From Bacteroidetes bacterium HGW-Bacteroidetes-4 (GTDB taxonomy: Bacteria; Bacteroidota; Bacteroidia; Bacteroidales; SZUA-534), in NCBI GenBank assembly GCA_002840905.1, contig PHDD01000014.1, positions 1 through 64,000 on the forward strand: 64,000 bases of DNA, in the 5' to 3' direction. This document shows, piece after piece, positions 19,893 to 29,219 of this stretch. Every line of letters starts with the position of its first letter. Positions within the stretch are counted from its first letter, which is position 1. Under the pieces are notes generated by a model. The model saw nothing but the letters and a program-made list of their open reading frames with translations, was not told where the DNA came from and made no database searches. Position numbers and translations under genes: made by a program.

Positions 19893-20166
19893 CGTCAGCC
19901 GATTTAAAAAACAAGCGATATACTACCCACGATAAAACTACACTACCCAATATGGCCACCAGAGCCAGTTGAAGGCCACGAAAACCAATGGTGTCGAGGT
20001 TTTCCATGATTTGCGGGTTGTTTCCCACACCAATTCCCATAAAAAACAACAATAGAAATATAATCCAAAGCGTAGCTTTGTTTGTATATTGAAGCCAGGT
20101 TTTGCGCGAACGCATCAAATAACCAACCCCAATACCTACTGCCATTATAATCAGAACTGTATGCAT
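19882..20166 (-). CDS. LysO-type lysine exporter, N-terminal part
   Basis: This 94-residue protein has three hydrophobic helices (LIIMAVGIGVGYLMRS, ATLWIIFLLLFFMGIGVGNN, GLQLALVAILGSVVLSWVVYRL). They correspond to the N-terminal third of LysO proteins, including the MGIGVG segment that pairs with VGVGLGG in the C-terminal part. The combined length, 94 plus 200 residues, equals a full LysO. It is translated just after the TPR gene (10-base gap) and overlaps the second part by 11 bases, which suggests translational coupling. Confidence 0.82.
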   Translation of the reverse strand: MHTVLIIMAVGIGVGYLMRSRKTWLQYTNKATLWIIFLLLFFMGIGVGNNPQIMENLDTIGFRGLQLALVAILGSVVLSWVVYRLFFKSADDER

Positions 20167-20176
20167 GTGAATTCAT

Positions 20177-22021
20177 TTAGTTTACCAGGTCGTCGCCACG
20201 TAAACGGCGAAAACGGGTGCGTGCTTCCATTCTATAAATACTATCGGCAAAATCGAGCATAATTTGTTTATAGAGTTCCATGGCCTTTTCATTATTTTTC
20301 AGTTGATGTTCATAGATGTCGGCCATGGCAAACAAGGCATTATCGGCAAGCACATCGTTGTAAAAATTTTTGGCAATGTATTGATAACATATCAGTGCAT
20401 CGGTAAAGCGCATCAGGCGCTGGTTTATCCGGGCTTTTAAAAACCAGGCGTCATCAATTAATTCGTGCGACGAAAAATTTTGAATTACTGAATCGATGGT
20501 TAACAAAGCCAGAGAATCTTTGCTCTGGTAGAAAAGCAGGTCGGCCCGTGCGTAAGTTTCCAGAGCTGTTTCAACGGTGTCCCAGCCCGAGTTTTCATAA
20601 ATAAAAAATGCCAGGTTGGCAGCATCGTTGGCAATCAATTTTGAGGTGCTTGCTTTAAGCACATCGAGCTGTGCCTGAGCCCACTGAAAGTTACCGATAA
20701 AATAAGCCAGCCGTCCTTTTCGGAATTTGGCCTCGGAGCCTACCGGATTATTCTTATTGTCGTCCTCAACCCTTGCATAAGCTAAAGTAGCTTCCCAAAC
20801 ATCGTTATCGAGCAGGTAAATATCGGCCAACTCCAGTTCAATTTCTCCTTTTTGCCTTGGATTTAAGCCTTTCAGGGTAATGGCATCTTCAAGTAAAAAA
20901 CGGGCCTCTACGGTTTTTCCCAGATAAAAAGCCTGCAAGTGCGCCAGGTTGGTGAGCAAATCGATGGTTTGCAGATTGGGACCCATCTCGTGCAATGCAG
21001 TAATAAACGATTCTTCCATCCTTACATAATCGGAATAACGATTATCAATTCCCAAAACAATTCGTTTATACATCACTTCAAGCAATTCGTTTCGGGCAGC
21101 AAAATAATATTCCAGAAATTTTCCCTTGGCAATTACATATTCATAAGCCTGAATGGCCACATCAAAATCGTTGTTTTCGGCAGCAGCACGTGCCAGCGAA
21201 AGTAGCCGCTGTCCATTTTCGTTCAGGCGCATATCGAGGGCTTTAGCCTGAATAAAAGCCATTTCAAAATCGTTGTCCTGAATAAACAACCAAACCAGCA
21301 TCTCACTATAAACCAACACATCGGGGTGCTTATTCACCTGTTCAAACAGGGCTTGCTTTAGTTTTTCGGTCAGGCTGTTGTCAATATCATTATACACTGC
21401 ATTTTGAAGCCTGGCCTGTACCGTATTTAAATACATATCGCTGATGCGAAGTAAATCGAGGTATTGCGCAATCATTTTGTCGTAATCGCGCATGTAATAA
21501 TACAACTGTGCCAAATCCATCTGAAATCCATAGGCTCCCTTCATCAGCTTTTTGCCTTCGAAATAACAGGCTTCAGCATAGGCATACAGGCGGTTCATCA
21601 TAAAGGCATTGGCCAGCCGGATAACCTGATGCTGATTGGGCTGTAATTTACCGATGGCCGACTCGTAGCTTGCCTTGGCTTTCGTCTCGTTGCCCGTTAA
21701 AGAATAAAGGTTTCCCAAATCGACATAGTAGCTTAACTCAAACTTATCGAAACGTATTTGACTTTTTACCAGATTTTCAGCTTTGTCGTAGGCTTCAATC
21801 TGAATCAGGCTGTTAAGATAGTAGCTGTAATACGCGTTGGATCGATTTGAATTATAAAGCTGTTCAAAAACTTCGGCTGCTTTTTGGTACTCCTTATTGC
21901 GGTAATATTGCAAGCCCAGCTGATGGTTGGTGGCCGATTCGCTGCCTTGCTGGGCATAAAGGGGCAAGCTCAGGATTCCAAGCAGTAAAAAAAGAAGGGT
22001 ATGTAACTTTAGTCGATTCAA
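20177..22021 (-). CDS. Exported tetratricopeptide-repeat protein
   Basis: This 614-residue protein has a signal peptide (LHTLLFLLLGILSLPLYAQ) followed by TPR and TPR-like helical pairs through almost its full length. Examples are HQLGLQYYRNKEYQKAAEVFEQLY near residue 33, AIQAYEYVIAKG in the middle, and IYEHQLKNNEKAMELYKQIM near the C-terminus. It is likely a periplasmic or outer-membrane-associated scaffold. It lies between DUF4293 and the split lysO genes in a leftward run. No catalytic motif is visible and its partner is unknown. Confidence 0.85.
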   Translation of the reverse strand: MNRLKLHTLLFLLLGILSLPLYAQQGSESATNHQLGLQYYRNKEYQKAAEVFEQLYNSNRSNAYYSYYLNSLIQIEAYDKAENLVKSQIRFDKFELSYYVDLGNLYSLTGNETKAKASYESAIGKLQPNQHQVIRLANAFMMNRLYAYAEACYFEGKKLMKGAYGFQMDLAQLYYYMRDYDKMIAQYLDLLRISDMYLNTVQARLQNAVYNDIDNSLTEKLKQALFEQVNKHPDVLVYSEMLVWLFIQDNDFEMAFIQAKALDMRLNENGQRLLSLARAAAENNDFDVAIQAYEYVIAKGKFLEYYFAARNELLEVMYKRIVLGIDNRYSDYVRMEESFITALHEMGPNLQTIDLLTNLAHLQAFYLGKTVEARFLLEDAITLKGLNPRQKGEIELELADIYLLDNDVWEATLAYARVEDDNKNNPVGSEAKFRKGRLAYFIGNFQWAQAQLDVLKASTSKLIANDAANLAFFIYENSGWDTVETALETYARADLLFYQSKDSLALLTIDSVIQNFSSHELIDDAWFLKARINQRLMRFTDALICYQYIAKNFYNDVLADNALFAMADIYEHQLKNNEKAMELYKQIMLDFADSIYRMEARTRFRRLRGDDLVN

Positions 22022-22104
22022 TCGGTTCAGTTTTATTTAATTCAAATACACAGTTTGCCTTACATTAACAGTAAAGTTTACAGCTTGTTCCGGCTATTGA
22101 AAAA

Positions 22105-22560
22105 CTACCGGATTCGATCGGCTGAGCGAACCAGCTTTTCGTCTTTTTTGATGTTTCGATGGGCTAAAAATTCAAGCAATAAAGCTATAAAAGGAAAAAT
22201 TGCACCAAAAGCCCACTGTCCGCTGGTATTCAGCATTGGCCCTATGCGGAAAAAGTAAATGGCTTCAACAAGCAAAGCGGTTGCTAAAACCAGCATCACC
22301 AGCTTACATAAACGCATCTGTAAAACCCGGTTTTTGTATTTAAAAACGATGATAAGGCTTAGGATAGCACTTAAGCAGGGTAAAACGGCCAGCGGAAGTG
22401 TTGCTATTAAGGCAATTCCGGTTTCGGGATGTTGAAAACGGCAGGCAAACAGCTTATAAATTACATCGTTTGCTGTAAAGCTTGCTAGTGGAAACCAATA
22501 CATGGCCACCAATAAAGCAGCGGCCAACACTAAAAATAAGGTTTGAATTCGTTGTATCAT
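22105..22560 (-). CDS. DUF4293 family membrane protein
   Basis: This 151-residue protein has four transmembrane segments. The family-typical ends are visible: MIQRIQTLFLVLAAALL at the start and KLVRSADRIR at the C-terminus. The short periplasmic loop after helix one contains a Cys (FACRFQHPETG). DUF4293 is confined largely to Bacteroidota and has no established function. It is the first gene of the leftward run towards the TPR and LysO genes (83-base gap). Confidence 0.85.
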   Translation of the reverse strand: MIQRIQTLFLVLAAALLVAMYWFPLASFTANDVIYKLFACRFQHPETGIALIATLPLAVLPCLSAILSLIIVFKYKNRVLQMRLCKLVMLVLATALLVEAIYFFRIGPMLNTSGQWAFGAIFPFIALLLEFLAHRNIKKDEKLVRSADRIR

Positions 22561-22687
22561 ATCAATTTAAAATTTAACACAGGCGAAATTAATATTTTAG
22601 AGCGAACCGGACTATACAAATATAAAAATGTTGAATAAAATCGCACCAGTCGGGCATCTTTTCAGCGGGTAACTTTTTATGTAAGAT

Positions 22688-23260
22688 TTAGTCAATTTCA
22701 ATTTGATATTTTGCCAGTAAACCCAAAACAGCAGGATTTAAAAATTTGGCCCCTTTGATGCGGTTTTCATCGGGATCGAAGCTGTAATTATAGGCAGTTC
22801 GGAAATCGGTTTTCTCAAGATTTGTTTTATAAAACAAGGCCCTATTTAAATTAGAATGGGCAAAAACACTTTTACTTAAATCGGTTTCGGTAAAATCGAC
22901 CTCCTCCATTTCACAATGTTCAAACTGCGTTTCTTTCAACTTTAATTGATTAAACGAAGCATAATTCAACTGGCAATGCGTAAAACCCAGGTCGAGCAAA
23001 AAAGGGTGAACGTGCGAAAAATCGGCACCGGTTAATTTGCAATTTAAAAACCGTACCTCACGCAACGCTGTATTGTTAAAAGTTACCAGACTAAAATTGC
23101 ATTGTTCAAAACTACATTGCATAAATATGAAATCGCTGAGTTTCAATTCCGAAAAATTACAGCCCACAAAGCGACAATGTTCGTATTCGGCCAGGTCCAA
23201 TGGCTCGTTTATGAAATCGATGCCTTCGTATTTTTGGTTTTCGATAAGGGGACTACTCAT
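22688..23260 (-). CDS. Pentapeptide-repeat protein
   Basis: I chose the ATG at 23260 (MSSPLIENQKYEGIDF), giving 190 residues. The track's 30-residue extension is hydrophobic and unlike the family. The protein is a right-handed beta-helix of A(D/N)LXX-type pentapeptides. Examples are CRFVGCNFSELKLSDFIFMQCSF, LTGADFSHVHPF, and AHSNLNRALFYKTNLEKTDF. Qnr-like proteins share the fold and protect gyrase, but nothing here shows that role. The gene stands alone. Confidence 0.82.
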   Translation of the reverse strand: MSSPLIENQKYEGIDFINEPLDLAEYEHCRFVGCNFSELKLSDFIFMQCSFEQCNFSLVTFNNTALREVRFLNCKLTGADFSHVHPFLLDLGFTHCQLNYASFNQLKLKETQFEHCEMEEVDFTETDLSKSVFAHSNLNRALFYKTNLEKTDFRTAYNYSFDPDENRIKGAKFLNPAVLGLLAKYQIEID

Positions 23261-23587
23261 GACTACCATAAAAATTGAAATCCAAAGGTATAAAAACTTT
23301 GATGGCTGTTTTGCTCCAATGATGTAAAAAGCTGTAAAAAAACAGGGCAAAAATCATCTTAGTCGCTCTGTCAGGCATTTTTTGGACAGGTACGTAATTG
23401 TATTTTGTGTGGAAAAGGCTTTTTATCAGATTTTTTATTAGTGATTGGTTCATTCATTATCCTCAATCCTTAATTTGAGAATCAAAAAACCAGCAACAAG
23501 ATTCCAGAAAACGAATGCTGCCTGACAATACCTGCTTCCATAAGAAATCTTTCTATTTTTGAACATCTGAAACTAAAAACTTAAGCT
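23261..23587. other. Intergenic region between pentapeptide and cupin genes
   Basis: These 327 bases separate two divergent genes. I see no ORF with coding character, RNA gene or long inverted repeat. A TAnnTTTG box near the right end probably serves the cupin gene. Confidence 0.6.
23554..23561 (+). promoter_or_regulatory. Possible -7 box for the cupin gene
   Basis: TATTTTTG matches the Bacteroidota TAnnTTTG -7 element and ends 26 bases before the ATG. No clear TTTG -33 element is found at the usual distance. Confidence 0.4.
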
Positions 23588-23950
23588 ATGATACAACTTA
23601 TTAAAAGTCCATCGCTGGTTGAAGCGGCTGGTAACAAACCAAAACGGATTGAAGAGTTTTTTGGCCGGGTAAACAGCCAAAGCCACGAAGTAAGCATCGC
23701 CAAAATGACCAGCCCCAAGGGATGGATTGAACCCGGACAAACACCAGAATTTGATGAATACACGGTGGTTTTAAACGGTTGCCTGAGGGTGAAAACCCGG
23801 GAATCGGAGTTCGATGTAAAAGCCGGACAAGCCATTCTGATTGGCAAAGGGGAATGGGTACAATATACCAGTCCTTACGAAGGAGGTGCTGAATATGTAG
23901 CCGTTTGTTTGCCTGCTTTTGCTATGGAAACGGTTCATCGCGACGATTAA
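23588..23950 (+). CDS. Small cupin-domain protein
   Basis: This 120-residue single-domain cupin contains FDEYTVVLNGCLRVKTRESEF and VKAGQAILIGKGEWVQYTSPYEGGAEYVAVCLPAF, the two cupin beta motifs. The usual metal-binding histidines of motif 1 (HxH) are absent. EFDEY supplies only acidic residues, so metal binding may differ. No partner gene is adjacent, and the substrate is unknown. Confidence 0.82.
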   Translation: MIQLIKSPSLVEAAGNKPKRIEEFFGRVNSQSHEVSIAKMTSPKGWIEPGQTPEFDEYTVVLNGCLRVKTRESEFDVKAGQAILIGKGEWVQYTSPYEGGAEYVAVCLPAFAMETVHRDD

Positions 23951-23994
23951 ACACCATTTAAAACCGACTGCGGTTTTGATGTAACATAGTTACA

Positions 23995-24030
23995 AAAAAA
24001 GGATGCCGATTTTTTTGAGCATCCTTTTTT
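23995..24030. terminator. Terminator between cupin gene and alaS
   Basis: A 12-bp perfect stem (AAAAAAGGATGC / GCATCCTTTTTT) with a 12-base loop ends in T tracts on both strands. It serves the two convergent genes. Confidence 0.9.
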
Positions 24031-24046
24031 GCAGTATCATGAAAAT

Positions 24047-26665
24047 TTATTTTATAAATGTTTTTGCCTTTTCAATAGCAGCATCAATTCCTTCGGGATT
24101 TTTTCCACCGGCAGTGGCAAAAAACGCCTGTCCGCCTCCACCGCCCTGAATCTCTTTCGATATTTCGCGGATAATGTTTCCGGCGTTTAAATTCCGCTGA
24201 TTGACCAGATTATCTGAAATCATAACGGCCAGATTGGCTTTACCATCGACCTCGGCCCCCAGAACCAGGAACAGGTTATCCAACTCGCCCTTTAACTGGA
24301 AGGCAATGTCTTTTAAATCGGCAGCCGAGACTACTTCAACTTTTGCAAAAATGGTATTGAAACCGTTGATTTCTTTTACCGAATCTTTTAACGCGGCTTT
24401 CACAATTTTGGCCGCATCTTTACTAAACTGATCCACCTTTTTGGCCAGGTGCTGATTATCGGCAATAAGCTTCTCGATATCGGCCAGCAGGTTTTTGTTG
24501 CTTTTTACCAATTCGGTAATTCCCTGAAGGGTATTTAAACGGGAATTTACGTATTTCTCAGCTTCGTAAGCGCTAACCGCTTCAATCCGGCGGATACCAG
24601 CAGCAATAGAACTTTCGGAAGTTATTTTAAACAAACCGATTTGACCGGTTGCATTCACATGAGTTCCGGCACAAAGTTCCACCGAGTCGCCAAACTTAAT
24701 TACCCTGACCACATCGCCGTATTTTTCGCCAAAAAGGGCCATAGCTCCCATTTCGCGGGCTTTCTCGATAGGAATCTCGCGTTTTTCTTCCAACGAAAGG
24801 TTCTCACGAATTTTTTGATTGACCCGTTTTTCCACCTCGGCCAGTTCTTCGGGCGTAAGTTTTTGAAAATGGCTAAAGTCGAAGCGCAGGTATTCGGGAG
24901 TAACCAGCGAACCTTTTTGCTCCACATGTTTTCCGAGCACCTGGCGCAAAGCTTGATGCAACAAGTGCGTTGCCGAATGGTTGCATTGGGTAGCCAGCCG
25001 TTTGTTACCGCTAACCACTGCTTTAAAAGCAAAACCTGTATCCTCGGGCAATTCTTTTACCAGATGAATGATTTGATTGTGTTCCTTTTTAACATCAATA
25101 ATGCTGTATTTTTTTCCATCGGCTTCAATATAGCCGGTATCGCCAACCTGGCCACCACCTTCGGCATAAAAAGGCGTAATGTTAAAAACCAACTGGTACA
25201 AATCGCCGGTTTTAGCCGACACTTTACGGTATTTGGTAATATGAACATCGGCTTCGGTATAATCGTAACCAATAAACTCGGCTTTATCGTCCATAGCCAC
25301 TTCCACCCAATCGTCGGTTTCCAGGGTAGCTGCTGAGCGTGAACGTTCTTTTTGCTCGTTCATGGCTTCGTCGAACTCCTTGCGGTTAACAATCAATCCG
25401 TTTTCTTTCAGAATAAGCTGGGTTAAATCGAGTGGGAAGCCGTAGGTGTCGTATAATTCAAAAGCTACTTTACCGCTGACTACCTTGTAATCGTCGGCAA
25501 TGGTTTTTTCAATAAGCTGATCCAATAATTTTATTCCCGTAGCTAAGGTTCGCAGAAAAGAGTTTTCTTCTTCCTGAATCACTTTTCCGATGATGTTTTG
25601 CTGAGCTTTTAGTTCTGGATAAGCTTCGCCCATGGTGTCGATAAGTACAGGAATTAAGCGGTACATAAAAGGTTCTTTTCGGTCGAGGAAGGTAAAACCA
25701 TAACGCACAGCCCTTCGCAGAATTCGCCGGATAACATATCCGGCTTTGTTGTTCGACGGAAGTTGTCCGTCGGTAATAGCAAAAGCAATGGTACGGATGT
25801 GATCGGCAATAACCCGCATGGCCACATCGCTCTGCTTTTGGGCACCATATTTTACTCCGGATAAATCAGCAATTTCTTGAATAAGGGGTTGAAACACGTC
25901 GGTGTCGTAGTTCGATTGCTTTCCCTGTAAAGCCATGCACAAGCGCTCGAACCCCATTCCGGTATCCACGTGTTTGCTCGGCAGCGATTCCAATTTACCA
26001 TCGGCTTTACGGTTGTATTGGATAAAAACCAGGTTCCATATTTCAATTACCTGAGGATGATCGTTATTAACCAGGGTTTTTCCATCGACTTTAGCCCGTT
26101 CTTCGTCGGAACGTAAATCGACGTGAATTTCAGAACAGGGCCCACAAGGCCCGGTATTACCCATTTCCCAAAAGTTGTCTTTTTTATTTCCGGTCAGAAT
26201 TCTATCCTGGGGCAGGAACTTGCTCCAATGTTTTTTGGCTTCTTCATCCAACAACACGTTATCTTCGGCATCGCCTTCAAAAATTGTGGCGTAAAGCCGG
26301 TCGGGCGACAAACCAAACTCAGCAACCAAAAGTTCCCAGGCCCAGTTAATGGCCTCTTCTTTAAAATAATCGCCAAACGACCAGTTACCCAACATCTCGA
26401 ACATGGTATGGTGATAAGTGTCGTGACCCACTTCTTCCAAATCGTTGTGTTTACCCGAAACCCGCAAGCATTTTTGTGCATTGGCAATTCTTGGATATTT
26501 AACCGGCGAGTTGCCTAAAAAAATATCTTTAAACTGGTTCATGCCAGCGTTGGTAAACATTAAGGTTGGATCGTCCTTAATTACCATGGGTGCACTGGCA
26601 ACTACCTGATGCTGCTTTGAAGCAAAAAAATCTTTGAACTTTTGTCTTATCTCCCTAGAATTCAT
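24047..26665 (-). CDS. alaS: Alanine--tRNA ligase
   Basis: This full-length 872-residue enzyme charges tRNA(Ala) with alanine. The class II catalytic domain is at residues 1-~250 ([42 protein letters not shown]). The editing domain near residues 560-680 carries both zinc-site motifs, HSATHLLH and [10 protein letters not shown]. The C-terminal DHHA1 domain has the glycine loop [14 protein letters not shown]. The gene is divergent from an M23 peptidase gene, an order I recognise as common in this phylum. Confidence 0.98.
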   Translation of the reverse strand: MNSREIRQKFKDFFASKQHQVVASAPMVIKDDPTLMFTNAGMNQFKDIFLGNSPVKYPRIANAQKCLRVSGKHNDLEEVGHDTYHHTMFEMLGNWSFGDYFKEEAINWAWELLVAEFGLSPDRLYATIFEGDAEDNVLLDEEAKKHWSKFLPQDRILTGNKKDNFWEMGNTGPCGPCSEIHVDLRSDEERAKVDGKTLVNNDHPQVIEIWNLVFIQYNRKADGKLESLPSKHVDTGMGFERLCMALQGKQSNYDTDVFQPLIQEIADLSGVKYGAQKQSDVAMRVIADHIRTIAFAITDGQLPSNNKAGYVIRRILRRAVRYGFTFLDRKEPFMYRLIPVLIDTMGEAYPELKAQQNIIGKVIQEEENSFLRTLATGIKLLDQLIEKTIADDYKVVSGKVAFELYDTYGFPLDLTQLILKENGLIVNRKEFDEAMNEQKERSRSAATLETDDWVEVAMDDKAEFIGYDYTEADVHITKYRKVSAKTGDLYQLVFNITPFYAEGGGQVGDTGYIEADGKKYSIIDVKKEHNQIIHLVKELPEDTGFAFKAVVSGNKRLATQCNHSATHLLHQALRQVLGKHVEQKGSLVTPEYLRFDFSHFQKLTPEELAEVEKRVNQKIRENLSLEEKREIPIEKAREMGAMALFGEKYGDVVRVIKFGDSVELCAGTHVNATGQIGLFKITSESSIAAGIRRIEAVSAYEAEKYVNSRLNTLQGITELVKSNKNLLADIEKLIADNQHLAKKVDQFSKDAAKIVKAALKDSVKEINGFNTIFAKVEVVSAADLKDIAFQLKGELDNLFLVLGAEVDGKANLAVMISDNLVNQRNLNAGNIIREISKEIQGGGGGQAFFATAGGKNPEGIDAAIEKAKTFIK

Positions 26666-26707
26666 ACAACTATATTTAACTTGAATGTGAGTACCCTTTT
26701 TAAAAAG

Positions 26708-26739
26708 GTTGTAAAATTAATTTATTTCATTTAGATTTG
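26708..26739 (+). promoter_or_regulatory. Candidate promoter of the M23 peptidase operon
   Basis: GTTG at 26708-26711 is followed after 20 bases by TAGATTTG at 26732-26739. This matches the Bacteroidota TTTG / TAnnTTTG pair with near-normal spacing. The start codon lies 33 bases after the -7 box. Confidence 0.6.
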
Positions 26740-26772
26740 TAGCGCTATATATAAAAAAGATGCGGATATAAC

Positions 26773-27744
26773 ATGCCAAAATCGAAATATAAATTTGATC
26801 CGGAACGCTTAAGCTACGAAAAGATAGTACTAAGCCATGGACAAAGATTTCTGAAATTTCTAAAGCAAGTGGCTGCAATAGCCGTGGTAGCTGCTATCAT
26901 GCTGTTTATATTATCCATATTTTTTGATACTCCCGGCGAACGCCAGCAAAAAAGAGAAAACAAGCAATTGGTGGCTCAGTACGAATTCCTGAATAAGAAA
27001 CTGGAATTGATGGAGCAAACCATGGAACAAATAAAAGAACGCGATGATAATATTTATCGCTTAATTTTTGGTGCAGAGCCTATTTCAAAAGCCCAGCGCG
27101 AAGCAGGATTTGGCGGGGTTAATCGTTACAAAGAGCTTGAGGGTTACAACAATTCAGAACTGGTGATTGAAACATCCAAAAAACTGGACCAGTTATTAAA
27201 ACAACTCGATGTACAATGGAAATCGTACGAAGAAGTAGTGGAACTGGCCAAAGAAAAAGAAGTTTTTCTTGCCTCGATTCCTGCAATTTCGCCCATTGCT
27301 GATAAAGATTTAACCCGTTTTGCTTCGGGATACGGATACCGGATTCATCCCATTTACCGCACACGGAAAATGCACACCGGGATTGATCTTACCGCACCAG
27401 CCGGTACCGAAGTTTATGCTACGGGCGACGGCAAAATAATTAAAATCGGTTACACTCCGGGAGGTTATGGTAAACGAATTATTATTGACCACGGTTTTGG
27501 ATACAAAACCTTATATGCCCACCTGAATGACATTTATGTTAGGGAAGGCCAAAAAGTTAAACGGGGCGAATTAATTGGAGCAGTTGGTAACACTGGTCGT
27601 TCTACAGCACCTCATCTGCACTACGAAGTGCGAAAAAATAATAATACCGAAAATCCGGTTAACTACTATTACAACGACTTAACACCGGAACAATACGACG
27701 AGGTAATCACGGTGTCGTCGCGTATGAATATGAGTTTCGACTAA
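26773..27744 (+). CDS. Membrane-anchored M23 family peptidoglycan endopeptidase
   Basis: This 323-residue protein has one N-terminal transmembrane helix (~30-50, AAIAVVAAIMLFILSIFF) followed by a coiled coil (~60-95). The C-terminal LytM domain has the zinc motifs MHTGIDL (HxxxD, near residue 202) and HLHYEVRKN (HxH, near 277). It probably cleaves peptide cross-links in murein or controls other hydrolases. The CapA gene follows after 5 bases and then a MerR gene. Unlike the salvage-locus enzymes it is anchored in the inner membrane and probably housekeeping. Confidence 0.92.
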   Translation: MPKSKYKFDPERLSYEKIVLSHGQRFLKFLKQVAAIAVVAAIMLFILSIFFDTPGERQQKRENKQLVAQYEFLNKKLELMEQTMEQIKERDDNIYRLIFGAEPISKAQREAGFGGVNRYKELEGYNNSELVIETSKKLDQLLKQLDVQWKSYEEVVELAKEKEVFLASIPAISPIADKDLTRFASGYGYRIHPIYRTRKMHTGIDLTAPAGTEVYATGDGKIIKIGYTPGGYGKRIIIDHGFGYKTLYAHLNDIYVREGQKVKRGELIGAVGNTGRSTAPHLHYEVRKNNNTENPVNYYYNDLTPEQYDEVITVSSRMNMSFD

Positions 27745-27749
27745 AAATC

Positions 27750-28841
27750 ATGAGTAAAATCCTTACTTTTTCTATTCTCTTTTGGGGAGTTTTGTGCCTT
27801 AATTTTACTTTAGCCGGACAAGAGCAACAAATTGTTCCCGATTCGCTTTGTAATGATACCCTTACCATTATTGGTGTGGGCGACATTATGCCGGGAACCA
27901 ACTTTCCGTCGCCAAATTTACTGCCTCCAAATAACGATTGTATGGCGCTATTTAGCGATGTCCTCCCTTGGTTAAAACAGGCTGATTTAACAGTCGGAAA
28001 CCTGGAAGGCTGTCTTTCAGATGATGCTCCATTGGAAAAACGTTGTAAAGACACCACCATATGCTATGCTTTCCGAATGCCCGAATCGTATGGCGGCTGC
28101 TTAAAAGAAGTCGGATTCGATGTTCTTACGCTGGCCAACAATCACTCGGGTGATTTTGGAGATGCCGGAAGACAAACTACCGTAAGTATTTTAGATAGCC
28201 TGCAAATTTATCATGCCGGATGGGTTCAGCATCCCGTAAGTCGATTTACAAAAAACAACATTACCTATGGCGTGGCAGCCTTTGCTCCAAATAAAGGAAC
28301 CGTTGGAATTAATAATTATGCCTACGCCCAATACCTGGTCGATAGTTTGAATAAAATTTGCGATATAGTTATTGTTACCTTTCACGGAGGAGCCGAAGGA
28401 AGTAAATACCAGCACGTAACGCGTGAGTACGAAACCTTTTATGGCGAAAACCGGGGTAATGTATATGAATTTGCCCGTATGGTAATTGATGCCGGAGCCG
28501 ATGTGGTTTTTGGACACGGCCCTCATGTTCCACGAGCCGTTGATTTATATAAAGACCGATTTATTGCCTATAGCCTGGGGAATTTTTGTACTTACGGAAG
28601 GTTTAATCTTACAGGTCCCAATGGAGCTGCTCCCTTAATTGAACTAAAAACCGACAGTCAGGGTAAATTCCTCGAAGGACAGATATACTCAGCGCATCAA
28701 CCGGGAAATAGCGGGGTAAAGATTGATTCCAGTAGAAAAGCTGTGAAGCTTATAAAGTTTTTAACCGAAACTGATTTTCCCGAATCGCCACTAATTATTA
28801 ATGATGAAGGAACAATTAAAAAACGGCTTGAAAAGTTATAG
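27750..28841 (+). CDS. CapA/PgsA-type metallophosphatase-fold protein, exported
   Basis: This 363-residue protein has a signal peptide (ILFWGVLCLNFTLAG). The CapA family motifs follow in order: IIGVGDIMPGTNF, VGNLEGCLSD, TLANNHSGDFGD, IVTFHGGAEGSKY and VVFGHGPHVPRAV. These are the metal ligands of the metallophosphatase fold. CapA homologues belong to poly-gamma-glutamate systems. No CapB or CapC homologue is present, so the role here is open. It sits between the M23 and MerR genes in one short-gap operon. Confidence 0.88.
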   Translation: MSKILTFSILFWGVLCLNFTLAGQEQQIVPDSLCNDTLTIIGVGDIMPGTNFPSPNLLPPNNDCMALFSDVLPWLKQADLTVGNLEGCLSDDAPLEKRCKDTTICYAFRMPESYGGCLKEVGFDVLTLANNHSGDFGDAGRQTTVSILDSLQIYHAGWVQHPVSRFTKNNITYGVAAFAPNKGTVGINNYAYAQYLVDSLNKICDIVIVTFHGGAEGSKYQHVTREYETFYGENRGNVYEFARMVIDAGADVVFGHGPHVPRAVDLYKDRFIAYSLGNFCTYGRFNLTGPNGAAPLIELKTDSQGKFLEGQIYSAHQPGNSGVKIDSSRKAVKLIKFLTETDFPESPLIINDEGTIKKRLEKL

Positions 28842-28877
28842 TTTTTTTAATACCTTTCCCTATCAATTAAATAAGCT

Positions 28878-29219
28878 ATGCCTTACAAAGAACAAAAAAT
28901 TGAAAAGCTTTTTTACACCATCGGTGAAGTAGCAGCCATGTTTGATGTAAACACTTCGTTAATAAGGTTCTGGGAAAAAGAATTCGATATAATTAAGCCC
29001 AAAAGAAACAAGAAAGGCAACCGCTTATTTACCAAACAAGATGTTGAGAATTTTTACATTATTTTTCATCTGGTAAAGGAACGTGGCATGACTTTAGATG
29101 GCGCCCGAAAAAAAATGAAAGAAAACCGCGAAGATACCATCAACAATTTTGAGGTGGTAAAATCGCTTGAGAACATAAAGCAAATGCTGCTTGATGTTAA
29201 AAATTCGCTTGGCGATTAA
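28878..29219 (+). CDS. MerR family transcriptional regulator
   Basis: This 113-residue protein has an N-terminal winged helix-turn-helix, FYTIGEVAAMFDVNTSLIRFWEKEF, and a wing with KKGNRLFTKQDVENF. A short C-terminal dimerisation helix follows, with no cysteine ligand-binding motif. Family members of this length near alaS/M23 genes are common in Bacteroidota and lack known effectors. The stop codon overlaps that of the convergent aminotransferase gene. Confidence 0.9.
   Translation: MPYKEQKIEKLFYTIGEVAAMFDVNTSLIRFWEKEFDIIKPKRNKKGNRLFTKQDVENFYIIFHLVKERGMTLDGARKKMKENREDTINNFEVVKSLENIKQMLLDVKNSLGD

Noticed and set aside
24641-25336. 231-residue ORF antisense to alaS, with similar shorter ones at 26123-26518
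   Set aside because: They lie entirely opposite a conserved aminoacyl-tRNA synthetase gene and have no domain pattern.
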